Assembly (NCBI GenBank): GCA_030704615.1
Contig: CM060731.1
Coordinates: 40,362,001 to 40,426,000, forward strand
Reading direction: 5' to 3'
Length of the DNA: 64,000 bases
Source of the DNA: Takakia lepidozioides
Taxonomy: Eukaryota > Streptophyta > Takakiopsida > Takakiales > Takakiaceae
Under the pieces are notes generated by a model that was given only the letters and a program-made list of their open reading frames with translations, was not told where the DNA came from and did no database searches. A program made the translations under genes and the position numbers. Below are positions 47,801 through 59,859 of this stretch, piece after piece (position 1 is the first letter of the stretch; each line of letters begins with the position of its first letter).

Positions 47801-47894
47801 TCATTCATATATACACACCTGTCTTGTCTTTCTTGCGCCTCTCGAGGGATGCCAGACCCAAGCCATTAGCCACCATCTTACTTTTGGGACCCAT
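38841..47894 (-). CDS. SETD3-like SET-domain protein methyltransferase, 14 exons
   Basis: SET-domain enzyme of the Rubisco-LSMT/SETD3 class; the animal member methylates actin histidine, while plant substrates are not known to me. Exons, 5' to 3': 47819-47894, 46324-46466, 46080-46217, 45795-45935, 45667-45753, 44237-44349, 44061-44094, 42961-43110, 42365-42463, 41979-42062, 40888-40976, 40300-40345, 39643-39913, 38841-39484. Phases agree throughout, total 704 residues. The first exon (MGPKSKMVANGLG) is the least certain; without it translation could start at 46449. Seen: LQDWLELQG, the SET start GGLPQGAGVMASKRFERGE, VVMTRQNPIPG, and LIPLLDMFNHE (catalytic NH at about 325-326). VFISYGNRPNSALLLYSGF follows (Tyr about 360), then the substrate-binding C-lobe (ELSHSDPLQHKK). 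The last exon adds about 210 residues, first Glu/Pro/Ser-rich and disordered, then helical, ending CSDENCQHC. Confidence 0.88.
43347..43364 (+). repeat. (CT)9 microsatellite in a SETD3-like intron
   Basis: Nine CT units. It begins a dispersed segment (CTGGATGTTCTACT, GGGCCCTTGGGGCTCC) whose inverted relatives occur near 33290-33360 and 55630-55700, so it may mark one end of an old retroposon. A plus-strand acidic open frame with no recognisable domain (43372-43668, runs of Asp/Glu/Ser) lies just after it. Confidence 0.6.
45251..45279. other. Perfect 13-bp hairpin with 3-base loop
   Basis: CCCACTCATTTTG, loop GCT, CAAAATGAGTGGG, inside an intron of the SETD3-like gene (between exons 45667-45753 and 44237-44349). 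No mismatch in the stem. Confidence 0.85.
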
Positions 47895-50800
47895 AGCGTC
47901 CGCTTCCCTGGCTTACACCCTGCCAGCCAACCCCATGTAGCTATGAAGTCTAGGTTACCCAATGCAAGTTCAAAAACACCAAGCAAGCCCATCAGGAAGA
48001 AAGTATATCACTTCAAACCTTGTGTATAAGGAAATAGTTTCCCGGAAGGACACTACGGATAAAAGCACGATGTATGGATGAACGTCACTAATGCCCACAG
48101 ACGGCCAAAAAGGCACCATGCAACAGTCTGAATAGATAGAGAGTCCCAGCAGCATGTATTGAAGCAACGTGGTTTAAGGGTTGCGACAAAAGACACCTTG
48201 GACAGTAAGATCCAAGGCCAAGCATGAAATGTGCTTCGTACCCAACCTTCTTCAAGGGCTAATCCTTCCAACATACATGGATGCCGAATACTTGATTGAA
48301 TGAAGTGCCTCAAATTTCAGCAGTCAAGACAGTGGCCACCAAGTTCCCACAGTGAAGTATGAAGAAGAGAGAAGAAGATATATATACTCCGTTCTCAATT
48401 AGAAGGGACGGCCTTGGTCCAATTGCTGGAACATTCCGTGTGAACAAGAAGACAATGCAATGGTGGCCGTCTGCTGGGCATCAAAGCCAGTGCAGGGCAG
48501 AAGAATGGTGGAATTTGTCGATGGTTTGCCTGTGAGAGGGTGCAGATGAATGTCTTGAGGCACAAGCCGGATGAAAAAGGCTCTGGTCTGTGATGGGTGA
48601 AATACTGCATACCCTCATGGAAGAGGGTGTAACTTTTTATCCCCAATCATCCATTATGTGTATATCTACTACATTCACATCCTGTCAAAAGTGTAGGCAA
48701 TTTGACCATTGCATTTGGGAGATCATTGATAGCAAAATAGTCTGCCCCAATTTGGAAATGTATTCCAGGCCTCTCCCCCGAAACGACTTCATCCAACGGG
48801 CCTCGGATGGAAATTCGGCGCCGTTTTTCCATCCAGGTGATGCATGGAAAAAATGGTTTGAGCACAAAATTCAAGTACCGAGTTGAATTTTTTCAGACAT
48901 AGCCCCTCCAATAGTCTGAATGTATGGCACCAACTGGACACTCTCCCCCAAAAATCAAGGTGGTCTTACAGCCATGATCCTGAATACAACATGCTGATAT
49001 GTGGACACGTGGCATCATAGGAGGGATTGGGGGTTAGGGTTAGTATTATTCAATGCCGAACAAAAATTTTAGGAGAAATGATATCCCAAACATGAAGAAA
49101 ATATGTCCACAAATAAGAGTGACCACTCAATACCACACCACCTCCGCTACGCCTTTGCTCACAAATGTACGAGACAATTAGGCAAGATCTGAAAAATCCC
49201 CACCATCCGATGTGACGGTTTGTTTTTACGACTTCATTGTGATAAAAGATAAATTTAGTTTTTATTGTTTTTGAATTGCGGGTTCAAATCCTTTTAGCCC
49301 CAATTTCACATTTTTCTTCGGTTAAGTGCTGCATGAATACAATTTTATGTTGCCACATGGAGCTTCCATAGCCGTTGAAATGGGGCCACTTGGACAAATC
49401 TGCAAGGTTTGGTGATTGGTCAACATGGGGGGTGGTCCCACTTCAACAGCCAACTTTCGCATTTTGCGTGGGGAGAATTTAGAAAGAGCCCAAGAGATTT
49501 TTGCGTCTGCATGCTGACCTCGAAAGAAGAAGAGAAAAGTGTTGGGCAGTTCTTAGTTTTTTACATAATTGGGATAGTTCTAGGACTCATTTCAGATTTA
49601 AGAGATCCACTGAGACCGGTTACTAGCATAATTTGAAATTTGAGACTCTCCAGATCTCAACTAAGAGAATTTGCAATCACCTATAAGGTTGTCAATCTAA
49701 TCATGATGACCCAAGAGAGACCTAAGGCTATCAACCCGAGTCTGTGCACCTATTTGCAATTGATTCAATCCCCCAAGACTTGGAGCGTAAAATATGGTGT
49801 CTCTTCATCCATGATTTAGGCCGAGGTTGGGTAGCGAGTGAGCACAAGCGAACGTACCGCAAATCCCTAAGATGCCTTCCAAATATTCTGCAGCGAAACG
49901 AAAATTGAGAAACTAAAAAAATTGCGAAACTATTTTTAACTGCTCACATAGGCCCTCACAGCAACACTTAAGAACAAGTAACCCCTATACATGATAAACA
50001 TGTTACCCTATAGGCGTGGGATTTCCTATGCTCAACCGATACTAGGCCCTTTCCATGATAGACTTGAGGAAAGGGCGTCGAGACTCCAAGAGACCTTGAA
50101 GGTTGTCATGTCCCATGGATAATTTACCGAGATGAAACTCTCACTCCCGAAACCACTACTTAATTTTAATTTCTCAATGCGAAATTGAAAGATAGATCAG
50201 ATAGTTTCAATATCGTTTTGGTGCAACTGCACCCTATAAATGCACCTTGCCTCAAAACATGTAACTCCTATGACCACGATTTAAAAACATACAACCCCCA
50301 TGACCATGGGTTGTGCTCATGCCGTGCTCACAGGATACCACCCCCCTGAAATAACCCTGAAAACCGTCAAAGATCCACCAAAGACCCAGCGAGATTATTT
50401 GATAAAAACCACTGGTTCTTTGAGGTTCTTACAATTAACCGGAACAGGTGGTACTTCCCATAAAAAAATATCCTGGAACAGGAGGTTCTTGATTATAAGA
50501 TTTTGTAAAAACCGGAACCGGAGGTTATGAAACAAATCAACTAACTGCCCCCATAGTCAGGCAAGACTTGGAATACCGTAGTATTTTAAGTGATTTTCAT
50601 CAACAGTTTCCAAGTCTATATCAAAATTATTCCCACAGCCCACCGGGTAGGTATGAAGTATGAAGGTAGCTGTATGCAGGGCATGTAAGGAAATCGTGTC
50701 AAAAGTTAGCTTATGTAGTTCACAAAGACCCTGTAATTTGATGCAGCAATGCCCGCTTATGACTTGGTTTACGGATTGCAAACATATTACCCCTATAATT

Positions 50801-51354
50801 GTGGATGCTTTTGTTTCTTGTGTTTGTTGTGTGCTCAGGCTCCGCTCACTCTTTACCAACCCCCTAGGTGTACAATGAACTTGCAAACTTCTAGACTCAA
50901 ACTAGAGTCAAGTGCAACTCCTTATGTCCAATCCCACTATTACTTCTGGCTGTCTTGTATTTGTAAAGACAAGGTCCATTCAGAAACAATAAATACTGTA
51001 TGTTTCATAACATGAATCGAGTAGAGACAACCAAACTGCTTCATGATTCACCAAACACACTTCACAATTTGTGCGAAAGTGTACTATCATAAGATATGAA
51101 GAGTTCACAAAGGGCAAGCATATAGTTCAGTGGTTCATTTTTATTTCACAATTCAAAGAGTATATAGTTAAGGAGTGCAGGATGTGTAGTTTGCATATTA
51201 AGGGTCCAGATTATAAAAACAGTGTAGATGATGGATTCTTGTGCTACTTCTCTATCAATACAAACTTGCATTGATGAACTAGTGGAACCTTGGCTAGATT
51301 GTCATTCGAAAATTCCCTCTTATCCCTAAATAGCCAGATTTATGAAATGGTATG
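47895..51354. other. No gene seen; upstream region of the SETD3-like gene
   Basis: The promoter of the SETD3-like gene should lie just above 47894. The rest is AT-rich, with many short open frames and no recognisable domain. GGGTTAGGGTTAG near 49029 is too short to be a telomeric array. Intron 1 of the SETD3-like gene (46467-47818) holds a minus-strand open frame at about 46905-47200 (LLLQVLLHPSSFYPGI) that looks protein-like but could not be placed. Confidence 0.45.
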
Positions 51355-54300
51355 CTAGTCCACTGGAGGCAGAATGATTAGTTGGCTGAGGACAAGGTCG
51401 GACAAGGTCTTGCCATGACGGTCAAGCCTGCGAGAGCAAGTCACACCTCCATCCAACACGTTTTTTACCACAATATTGAGTGCACTTACTCCTGGAACCT
51501 CATATATATCCACTTGCAAATCTCTGCCCATCGAAGACCTTGGAGACTCTTGAGTTTTATCTATTATCACGATGCCTGGAAAATGTTCCTTAGCCTTCGT
51601 TCGATCCAATGTGCCTTCCAACGCAGATTGAGCCTCTTCATTATATGGTTCAAGATGTAAAGCCTTCACCACTTGTTCCACCCACGCTGAAGTGATAACT
51701 CTGCATAACCGTGCCATATCTGATGGAAAATGAGGAATGACACTCACATTAAGTTGATTTCCTTTATCTCCAGTTCTGCCATGTGCCACGTGATAGAGGG
51801 GGAGCATTACCCCTGCTGGAGCTGGTTGGATGGGGATCCCAGCACAGAGAAACTCACTGCCAGTTCCTGGCCGGCAATCTGGACCCACTATCCAAGGATT
51901 AGGTGTTGACCAAAGGGACCAGAATCAATATTGAAACTCTACAGTTTGACGTGAGTCGATGAAATATAAGTGTACAACAAAGATGATTTCTCTTGCCATA
52001 TAAGAGATTTGAATCATAAGAATCATCTCTTAAGAGATTCTCTTGCCTAGTCCATTGATGTTTGATTCAGGCCCAGCTGTGCTGATTGAGGAATGTGAAA
52101 TTGGAGATGGCCCTTCACTTCCTGCACCATGTTTGACACATGTTTGCCATCTCACTTGCTCCCGTGGCACCTGCATACATCAAAGGGAGCAACACATAGC
52201 GATTTGGAACAGGTGAACAGACTGAGATTCCTGCCAATATTGCTACTCCTTGTTCTCTCCCCATTGGCATCACATTCCACATTCCATGTCTTGGCTCATG
52301 GACACTTCTATCATTCCACAGCCTCTTTAATTATGACTTACCTCTTTCAGGAACTAAAACTCTGGGAAAAATTTGCAAGAAGCAGTGGAGAGCAGGTAAC
52401 ATCATTGCACCGGTCATATGAGAGATGCCAAAATACAACGAAGGACTTAGTTTGATGTGCATCATACCAGAACTTTGTGGAGAATTAACTCCTGGGTATG
52501 CCCTGTTCTGTACACGTTCCATCCCATGACACAACGCCCCACAACTGCTTTCAGCATTCATGTGTTCGTCAAACAAAAACTCTCTGCCGAAAATGAGAGT
52601 CCACATTCTACTGAGTCTTTGTTTGCCTGCCAAAAATGAGCACTCTTGAAATGATGATCTCTATTGAGTGTGTATCATAGGGAAGATAATGACGACACAA
52701 TACACCACAACTTCTCATTTTAACAGTGTCAATGCCAGCATGCTATAGTTGCTAAGGTGCCACCATACCTCCAATTCTCTTTGGTCAACAGGTGATATTA
52801 TTGGCTTTATGGGAGGATTGTCTGGAGGCATTCTCTTGTAGTCCCCACTAACTGTGGTTCACCTGACAAAGCTCTATTCCATTGACCAGGTTACAAACTT
52901 GTGTGGAACATGCTAGTGTCTTCTGCCTGGATCCAGTAATAAATTCCTAAAGTTTGTACACACACCTTATACCACCACCACCTGCAGGGCCATTTGTGTA
53001 GAGAGCTTCAAACTCCCATGTAAACTTTAATGCATGCTCTTGCAGTCTGAACAGCCCATCCATGCGCAACCTCACCTCTGGTGGGGCCGCCAGTGCTAAG
53101 ACTGATGTATCCACAGGGTGGACTTGGAGGCTGTCTAGTCCAATGTAATATGACAGAATGCAATCACCAGTGCCTGGGTAGGTGTCCTGAAGCCATGCTC
53201 TTACCTGCTACACCCGTGTTAGTTGTGCCTCCGAGCACCCTGCCTCAAATCTCATGTTCAAAGCTTAACTCCCAAAAATGTGATTCAATAATACAGATGG
53301 TTTTATTTCAGGGAAATCTAGTGTCTGGATAACTAACGAGGGTCAGGCTTGGGAGCTACTAGTATCTGTTCTAGAACCTCTCATAGCCTGCAAGCAACAT
53401 TAATCACATCTAAACCTCAAAATAACAAAGTAAAACAAGATACACCCCAAGTTTGGATTGTAATTGCAACCAAGAAAACCACATGAAAACAAAGTGACAG
53501 CAAGGTGAGCTTGCCAAATGCTCTGCAGCAGTCGCTCGCTCCAAACATGAAAGGCCGCCATATGAAATCTCTCCCCATCCCTTCCAGCCACAATGCTGCA
53601 GCCAGCCAACATGCTCATGCAACTACGCCGCCAGGGACACGACTGAACGACAGATCACAACCTTTGGCATATACAGTACAGCAACAAACATGAAGTTGAC
53701 ATCATAGGCTTGTTGTGTCCCATCTGTTCTGGAATAGTTTCTAGAACAGATAGAAACCATTGGGCCTCTACCTGTCAGTCATGGCATCGGTTTCCTTGTT
53801 TTTCATCTTTGCTTTCTTTTGAAGTCTGAATGTATCATCTACTCTTGTTCCTCCTTTAAGGTAACCCATATTTCAGTTGAACACTCACTTGAGGAACAAG
53901 GCGGAGAAGTTCTTGGGGAGCGAACTGAAGTGCAGCCTCTGCACCCTCGGCAAGTACCCGATCTTGTGTAAGAGCGTGGAAGGTCACGTTTTTAAAGCTG
54001 ACAACCTGACAAGAAACAAATGAAGCCTTGTAATAACTGACTCTAGTTTAATAGACAATAGAAAGAATTACGTCAAATTCATCTGTAAACGAACAATCAA
54101 GGCACCCTTGCGAGTGTCCTTGCCCATTAAAAAACCTCTTCCCGGTTTCCTTCATAAAATTACTGTTCAAACTTTAGGGTGTGGTAACTTAAACCCAGAC
54201 GGATGATGAGCTGGTCTACCAAGACTCGAGAGCCTTACAATATCTGGCGTGATGTAAGCTGCAGGGTCGCCTATCTCATAAAGTAGTTGTTGTGCACATG

Positions 54301-57300
54301 TGGCAACACTAAGCTCCCCTCCACTGTTATCCGCCTTACCCAGGACCACCTCGCCATCCCATCTCACATCAGCGAAAGGCAGTGATATATGCAGTAGCTG
54401 CTCCACAGTGAAGGAGCGATGTGGATCAACTGTCAAAGTATACATCCAGACAAGAACACTGCTGATTTTAATAATACCAATTATGAGGTAACTATATGCA
54501 TCTGTCCTGTCATACAGTTAACTTGAGGCTGCAAGCCCATGAGAAGTAAACACGTCGGACCTCACAACCTCAAGGGATGCCTTCCAAGTCTAAGTTTGTT
54601 TAAGCTAGGAGTGACGCCGTACCAGCAGAACTGATAGCATTACCAACAAGGAAAGAAGTTGACTGACCAGAACAACCAGCACACATTAACTTACCAGGGT
54701 GCATGAAGTACCCGCCAGTCAACTGGCACCCACATTCCAGTAGATGGCCAACAAGTGTTCCTTGGGCAAGATGCCCCCACTCTTGCCAATTCCAACCCAA
54801 CTCGTACACCTGCACCATGCACATGCCTTCTACGCCTTTCTCACACAGATGTGATGCATTTCTTTCCTTCAGTACAACTCGACTAACCACTGGTCACCTT
54901 GCAACACGTCCACTGCATATATCTTTAATGGGTGTCTGTGGTGGACAAACTCGATACAGGTGTTACAGCAGACCTGACAACAGAAGTCTCAAGCTGCCTA
55001 TAAACATGCCATGAGTAAGCCATAAACACTGGCAGACACAGTACCATGGGTGCTAGAAAAAGTGCTGCATCAGCCACACGTGACGTGATAATGATGTCTG
55101 GTTTGCAAGTCTCAAGTGCATGCACTATAGGGGCTGCCCCCAGGTATGTGCTGTATCCCTGCATCATATAATGAGCATGATAGATGTGAGCACAAATTAG
55201 AAACTTTGAGCTTGAATCCTATACATTAAAATCAAAGAAGTAGTAGACCATATCCTTACCTTTTCTATTTTTCTTCTTTGAGGAAAATGGGAAGAACCCC
55301 AGATCAATACTTATAAACCTTCAACACAACCTTACCAAGCCAAGAAAAGCCCGCCACAGCAGGGCCAGATTCCGTGGTGAGGCCCTCACCACTTCATTAA
55401 TAAGTTACCAGGCCTCTTATGCAACAAAAAATCAAGACCACAATTAGGCCTGTCTTGATTTATATTGTGTCGTCTTGATGACTTTTTGTACTACTGGATT
55501 TGGTGAACATGTTCATCAAGGCAGTCTTCATACACTAATCTTCACATTCAAGTTATGCTGAAGCTCAAGTGGTACTAGCAAAAATGAAGACAAAAGGGCA
55601 GGTGGGAGTACTTTAGGAGAGAGAGAGGAGGTTTGTTACATCCACATGAGGCACACACTGGTGTGTGGGGCCTAGAGAAAGTAGGACATCAAGGGAAAAC
55701 CAAAACTGTGTCAAAAAAACCCCAAGGGAGAGAAAGGAAATGATGCTCTGCGATGTCCACGGAAAACTACAACGAGTTAAGTCAAATACTCGAACGGCGG
55801 CAGGAGTCTGACACAATCATGAACCAGTAACGAGATTATGGGACAAGAGAAAGCTTGAAACAAGAAAGAGAACGGGGCCCCAACAAGCAGCCCAAAAGTT
55901 CACAAGTTCACAAGCCCAAGGGGACGTCTAAGATTGAATGCCTCATGCAGATATGCTGCCAAGCACTTCTGATCCTCGTAGTGGAACACCGCTGTGAGGG
56001 ATTACTATCTTGGAATAGACAATAGAGAGAACAAAAGAAAGAAAGAATTTAAGAGAGGAAGCATGATGGCCAAAGGACATACCCCAATTTCATCCCTGGA
56101 GAAAGTCATGTCAGAGGACCCTGCAACACATGGATCAAAGCAAAACAATAGAAAAACAGATTCAGCTTTTGAGAAAGGGTGGTGGCTGTAACCAGCAGAA
56201 ATCCAAAACAGATCTGTCCAAAATAGTTTGAGAAGCCCTCCGAAAGGAGGACATGATGGAACCTGACTGAATGAGTAGAGTCCATACTGCTCTAGTGAAC
56301 ATCTTGAAATGTCAAGTATCATCACAACAGAAGTCATTCACCAGCATTTGACTCACAAAGCTCGTGGGCAACAGCTACAGTGATAGTCAGCCCCAGCTCA
56401 GAAGCCACCTTCAGCACTTCGTCTTGTGCACCCAAAGGGTCCACTGCACCACCAGCCCCACTATCACATTGCATCCTGTAGCATTCATATGCAACCTGTC
56501 TTTAGAGCAAGGGCAGTTTCGACAATCCACAATTAACCACAGGCCAATTTGGAGAAAAAAGAAACTTTCTACACAGTAGTGATGTGTCATGCCTCGAGAG
56601 AAGGAAACAACTTGCCAAAATCACAATCCAATGAGGAGGTACAAACTCACTGGCACCCATGTTGGTGATCAAACATACTCCCTTCTTCAAAGCCACAGGA
56701 AGAAGCACTTGCATCCAATCCACAACTGCAACACATATTCCATCCCGCTAAACCAGAAAATAAGTACAGAGAGTGGAGTAAATATGCAGCATTGAGACCT
56801 AGGAGGTAAAAGGAACCTCCTTCTTACTGTCAGGTCTATCACATCATTTGGTCATCAGTATGAGAGCTTCTTGGAGCTGATTTGTTTTCATTTCACAAAT
56901 GTGCAAACCATAGATTGACTTAAAAGCAGGCTTTATAGTGCAGAAAACATTCAAAAGAGTCCAAAAATATATATTCAACATGTCCTCCTATACTTGAATC
57001 AAACAGTGATTTGAGTCTACCATTGACTTCTGAACTCTTTCCAAACACCAAAATAACCAGGAAGAGAGGAACTTGTACTCCGTGAATCATAGCCCTTGCC
57101 ACCAGCAGCCATAGCCTCATAGCGGGCTGCCAAGGTGCGCTCCGCCAGACACTCCAACACTAGGTAGTGCATGTCAGGCACCCTGTTCAGCAGCCGAAGG
57201 GCAGCAGCTGGTCGATCGCCTGAAAAGCCGGCACCACAGCCTATGCGCACCTCATCTCTGTACCGGATTGGCCTATTCCTCTGCACCGCAGGTTAGACTC

Positions 57301-58216
57301 CATCACTTTTTACAAGCCAAAAAATATCATGTGCATTTGAAGGGGTGCACTTCCCAGGAACTGAGCAATTCTCCATTGCATTCACATCTAAGGGAGTTGC
57401 ACAGAGCAAAGCACACACTAACTTGCTCTTAGATTCATCCTCATACACCTCGACCATTCTCTAACAAATTAAGCATCCAACATCATTTGTGCAATTCTAC
57501 AGTATACTATCACAATTTAAGAAGAGCCCTTCTTGGAGCAATGCCTGGCTCACGGTGAATAGTGAGGTGATTCCCAGGGCAAGCTGGTGTGTATGGTCTG
57601 GAGTCGCAATGTTTTAAATTTCCACCTGGGCTCCCCATCAAAGCCCAGACAGAATGTCCTATTGTTGACCAAGCTTACAGAGACCCATCTTGAAATCAAA
57701 TTACCAAGGTCAACCAGCAGTTGACATTTGACTAACAAAAATGTGCCAGAGAAGTTATTGCTTCGAGGTTCGCCAAGGTAGCCCACTATCGGTGGGTGCC
57801 CAGGGACCCGCTGCATCTCAAGACAATAATAATACTTTTTTCCTCACCAGTTGACAGGTGCAAACACCAAAGGTGCACTCTGCTCGAGTTCTCGGCTGTC
57901 AGATGAAATTCTTGGGCAATAGGAAGGATGTCTATTCAGAGTGATAAAAGCAGTGTTGGAAGAACAATCCCTGGAAATATGTCCTCACAGAAAGGTCCAG
58001 ATAAGCGAGGGAATTCTCTTGGCCCATCCAAACGTGATTCTGTTGAACTCAAATGTTAGCTTCCAAAATCTGTGCGCATTCCCTGGGATATTGGCTCACC
58101 TCAGGCGCACAACATTAATGACTACGAGATTTACGTTACGAAATCAAATTGATGAGGCATAAGAAGAGAGCACCCACCAATTGGACTGATGCATCTTGCA
58201 CGCAGCCGGCCTCCAT
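51355..58216 (-). CDS. AtuA (DUF1446) family protein, 14 exons, two GC-AG introns
   Basis: Homologue of bacterial AtuA of acyclic terpene utilisation, whose biochemical activity is unclear. Exons, 5' to 3': 58178-58216, 57079-57280, 56651-56725, 56357-56443, 56083-56120, 55045-55158, 54695-54809, 54239-54429, 53889-54005, 53515-53595, 52966-53204, 52769-52847, 52047-52170, 51355-51887. All phases agree; 677 residues. N-terminal domain: VRIGCGAGFSGDRP, YLVLECLAERTLA, VCLITNMGA, TYLGAAPIVHALE, DIIITSRVADAALFLAP, LAQGTLVGHLLECG and LLYEIGDPAAYITPDI. Middle: CGWKGWGEISYGG and YYIGLDSLQ. C-terminal ferredoxin-like AtuA domain: PLYHVAHGRTGDKGNQLNVS and LDGGVTCSRRLDRHGKTLSD. No targeting peptide is evident. 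Donors after exons 10 and 13 are GCAAGC and GCAAGA; using them is what keeps the frame. The 13-codon first exon is the least sure. Confidence 0.9.
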
Positions 58217-58394
58217 CGTCTGCTCTCTCACAGCTTCAATCAGACCAGACTTCCCACAAGCGTGCTACCAGCCACTTGAGGCATTAATAAGTCTACGTAG
58301 AAGAAATGTCCATGTCTATGTTCCTCTCCTCGGGTTTCTCTACACTAACAACCCACACGGCAATTGGCTCTCTTGCTTTGGTTTGGCACAACAG

Positions 58395-58530
58395 AAGAGG
58401 AAGGTAAGACTAGGGAGCATGACTCAGCACAACATACCAATCAGCGCCTTGACACGGTGTAAGGTACTTCGACCACATTTGCTTGCATCTCTCCGCAAAG
58501 TCTCTCTCTACAAGAGAGCCAACAAATAAC
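58395..58530 (+). repeat. Second copy of the 27020-27175 interspersed repeat
   Basis: Same block order as at 27 kb, ending TCTCTCTACAAGAGAGCCAA. It lies about 180 bases upstream of the AtuA-like start codon, within that gene's probable promoter. The rest of 58217-59859 is the space between two head-to-head genes; 58610-58720 holds a tandem pair of GCCACGTTTCATAGGCCA, 78 bases apart by my count. Confidence 0.65.
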
Positions 58531-59859
58531 ATTCGTGCTTTCCTCACTGTAGGGACGGCGGAAGGTTAGAGACTAAGTGGAGCATCTATGGGGGTCATTC
58601 TGCCATGTCATTGTTGCCACGTTTCATAGGCCACATCATCAACGTCATTTTTAAGCGGCCTGAAAAAGACGTTGCCATGTCATGATCGCCACGTTTCATA
58701 GGCCATGTCATCAACATCATTTTTTAAGCTGCCCAAGAAAAACAAACCTGAAGATGAAATCATTTATGTCAAATCTGCTCTAATATACTTTTTTTTTTTC
58801 CGGTCAGATCTTGGCCAGCTATCGGAGCATATGTTGCGGCCACAGACGCGAAGGAATCGAAGTACTCTCCATCTCAATTTGATAGACTCAGGGTATAAAT
58901 GGAACAGGTGTTACTGACTTCAATGTACCCGTGTCTCCAAGAGGGTCCTAGATTCACAGTACCGAAACAGTTTTCTTTGACATGAGAACCACTTGGACAA
59001 GCACAGTGTCTACAGGGGAGCTACTAAAACACATGTACACAAACACTTGATATGGACAACGTCTGGATGATAATACTTCAATCGCAGCCTTTTGTAGTTC
59101 AGATTTTTCTTTGGATCCCTGCATCCCAACACTGCTTTCCCATCTCTTCTTCCAGTCTGCTTTCCCTCATTGCAGGGCTGGTAACGATTAACTTTTCGGC
59201 CTATCTGTGACTTGCTGTCCACGTTGTGGTCTTGGACCTTTGAAAGTGATTAGCGTGGTCTCCGTCTCCCCACTCTTGTACGCAGCGTAAGGTGCCATGC
59301 TTTTGGCTCACATGTTTATGCTTCCAAGTGCAGTTCCTACAGTGATTCCAGTGGACATCTCAGCCCTGTGGATCCCCCTTTCTCCTCTTCCTGTGATTAA
59401 GGGGCCTGACGTGTGAGCCGGCGCTCCCTCTAAGAGAGAGAAAGCAAGAGAAGAACAAAGAAAAATGCATGGCTCTCCATCTCCTTTCCATCTCAGAGGA
59501 AGCCCTAAAAACAAGCGGCTAGTTACCTCCTCCTTTGTGTATTAGGGGAATCTACTTTCATCTACTTTCATCCATGATTACTTTGAATTCTTGTCGTCTG
59601 ATGAGGTTTCATCCTCTTCTATGGTCACTTGTTCATCCATATCATCTTCTTGTTCATCAACAAGAGTTCAAAGCTTCACACAGACCGCCATTTTCTTCTT
59701 GTCGCTGCTCCGAGTCAGGCTGCACTTCTCTGTTTCCAGACCGTTTTGCTGGTGCTGCTTTCTTGGAATTGACACTGTTTGATTTTGTGTGTTCAGACTT
59801 CTACTGGAGTGAGGATTCTGGAATTTTTCTAGGAGATTGGAATCAGGATCAGCGGCGTT

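Noticed and set aside
49025-49046. Telomere-like GGGTTAGGGTTAG
   Set aside because: Only two units, not the plant heptamer in series; expected by chance in this length of DNA.
49275-49310. tRNA-like GCGGGTTCAAATCC
   Set aside because: No acceptor stem, A box or anticodon arm around it.
59580-59800. Minus-strand Lys/Ala then Asp/Glu-rich frames upstream of the HLTF-like gene
   Set aside because: They need a frameshift to join, lack homology, and overlap the probable 5' UTR of the plus-strand gene.
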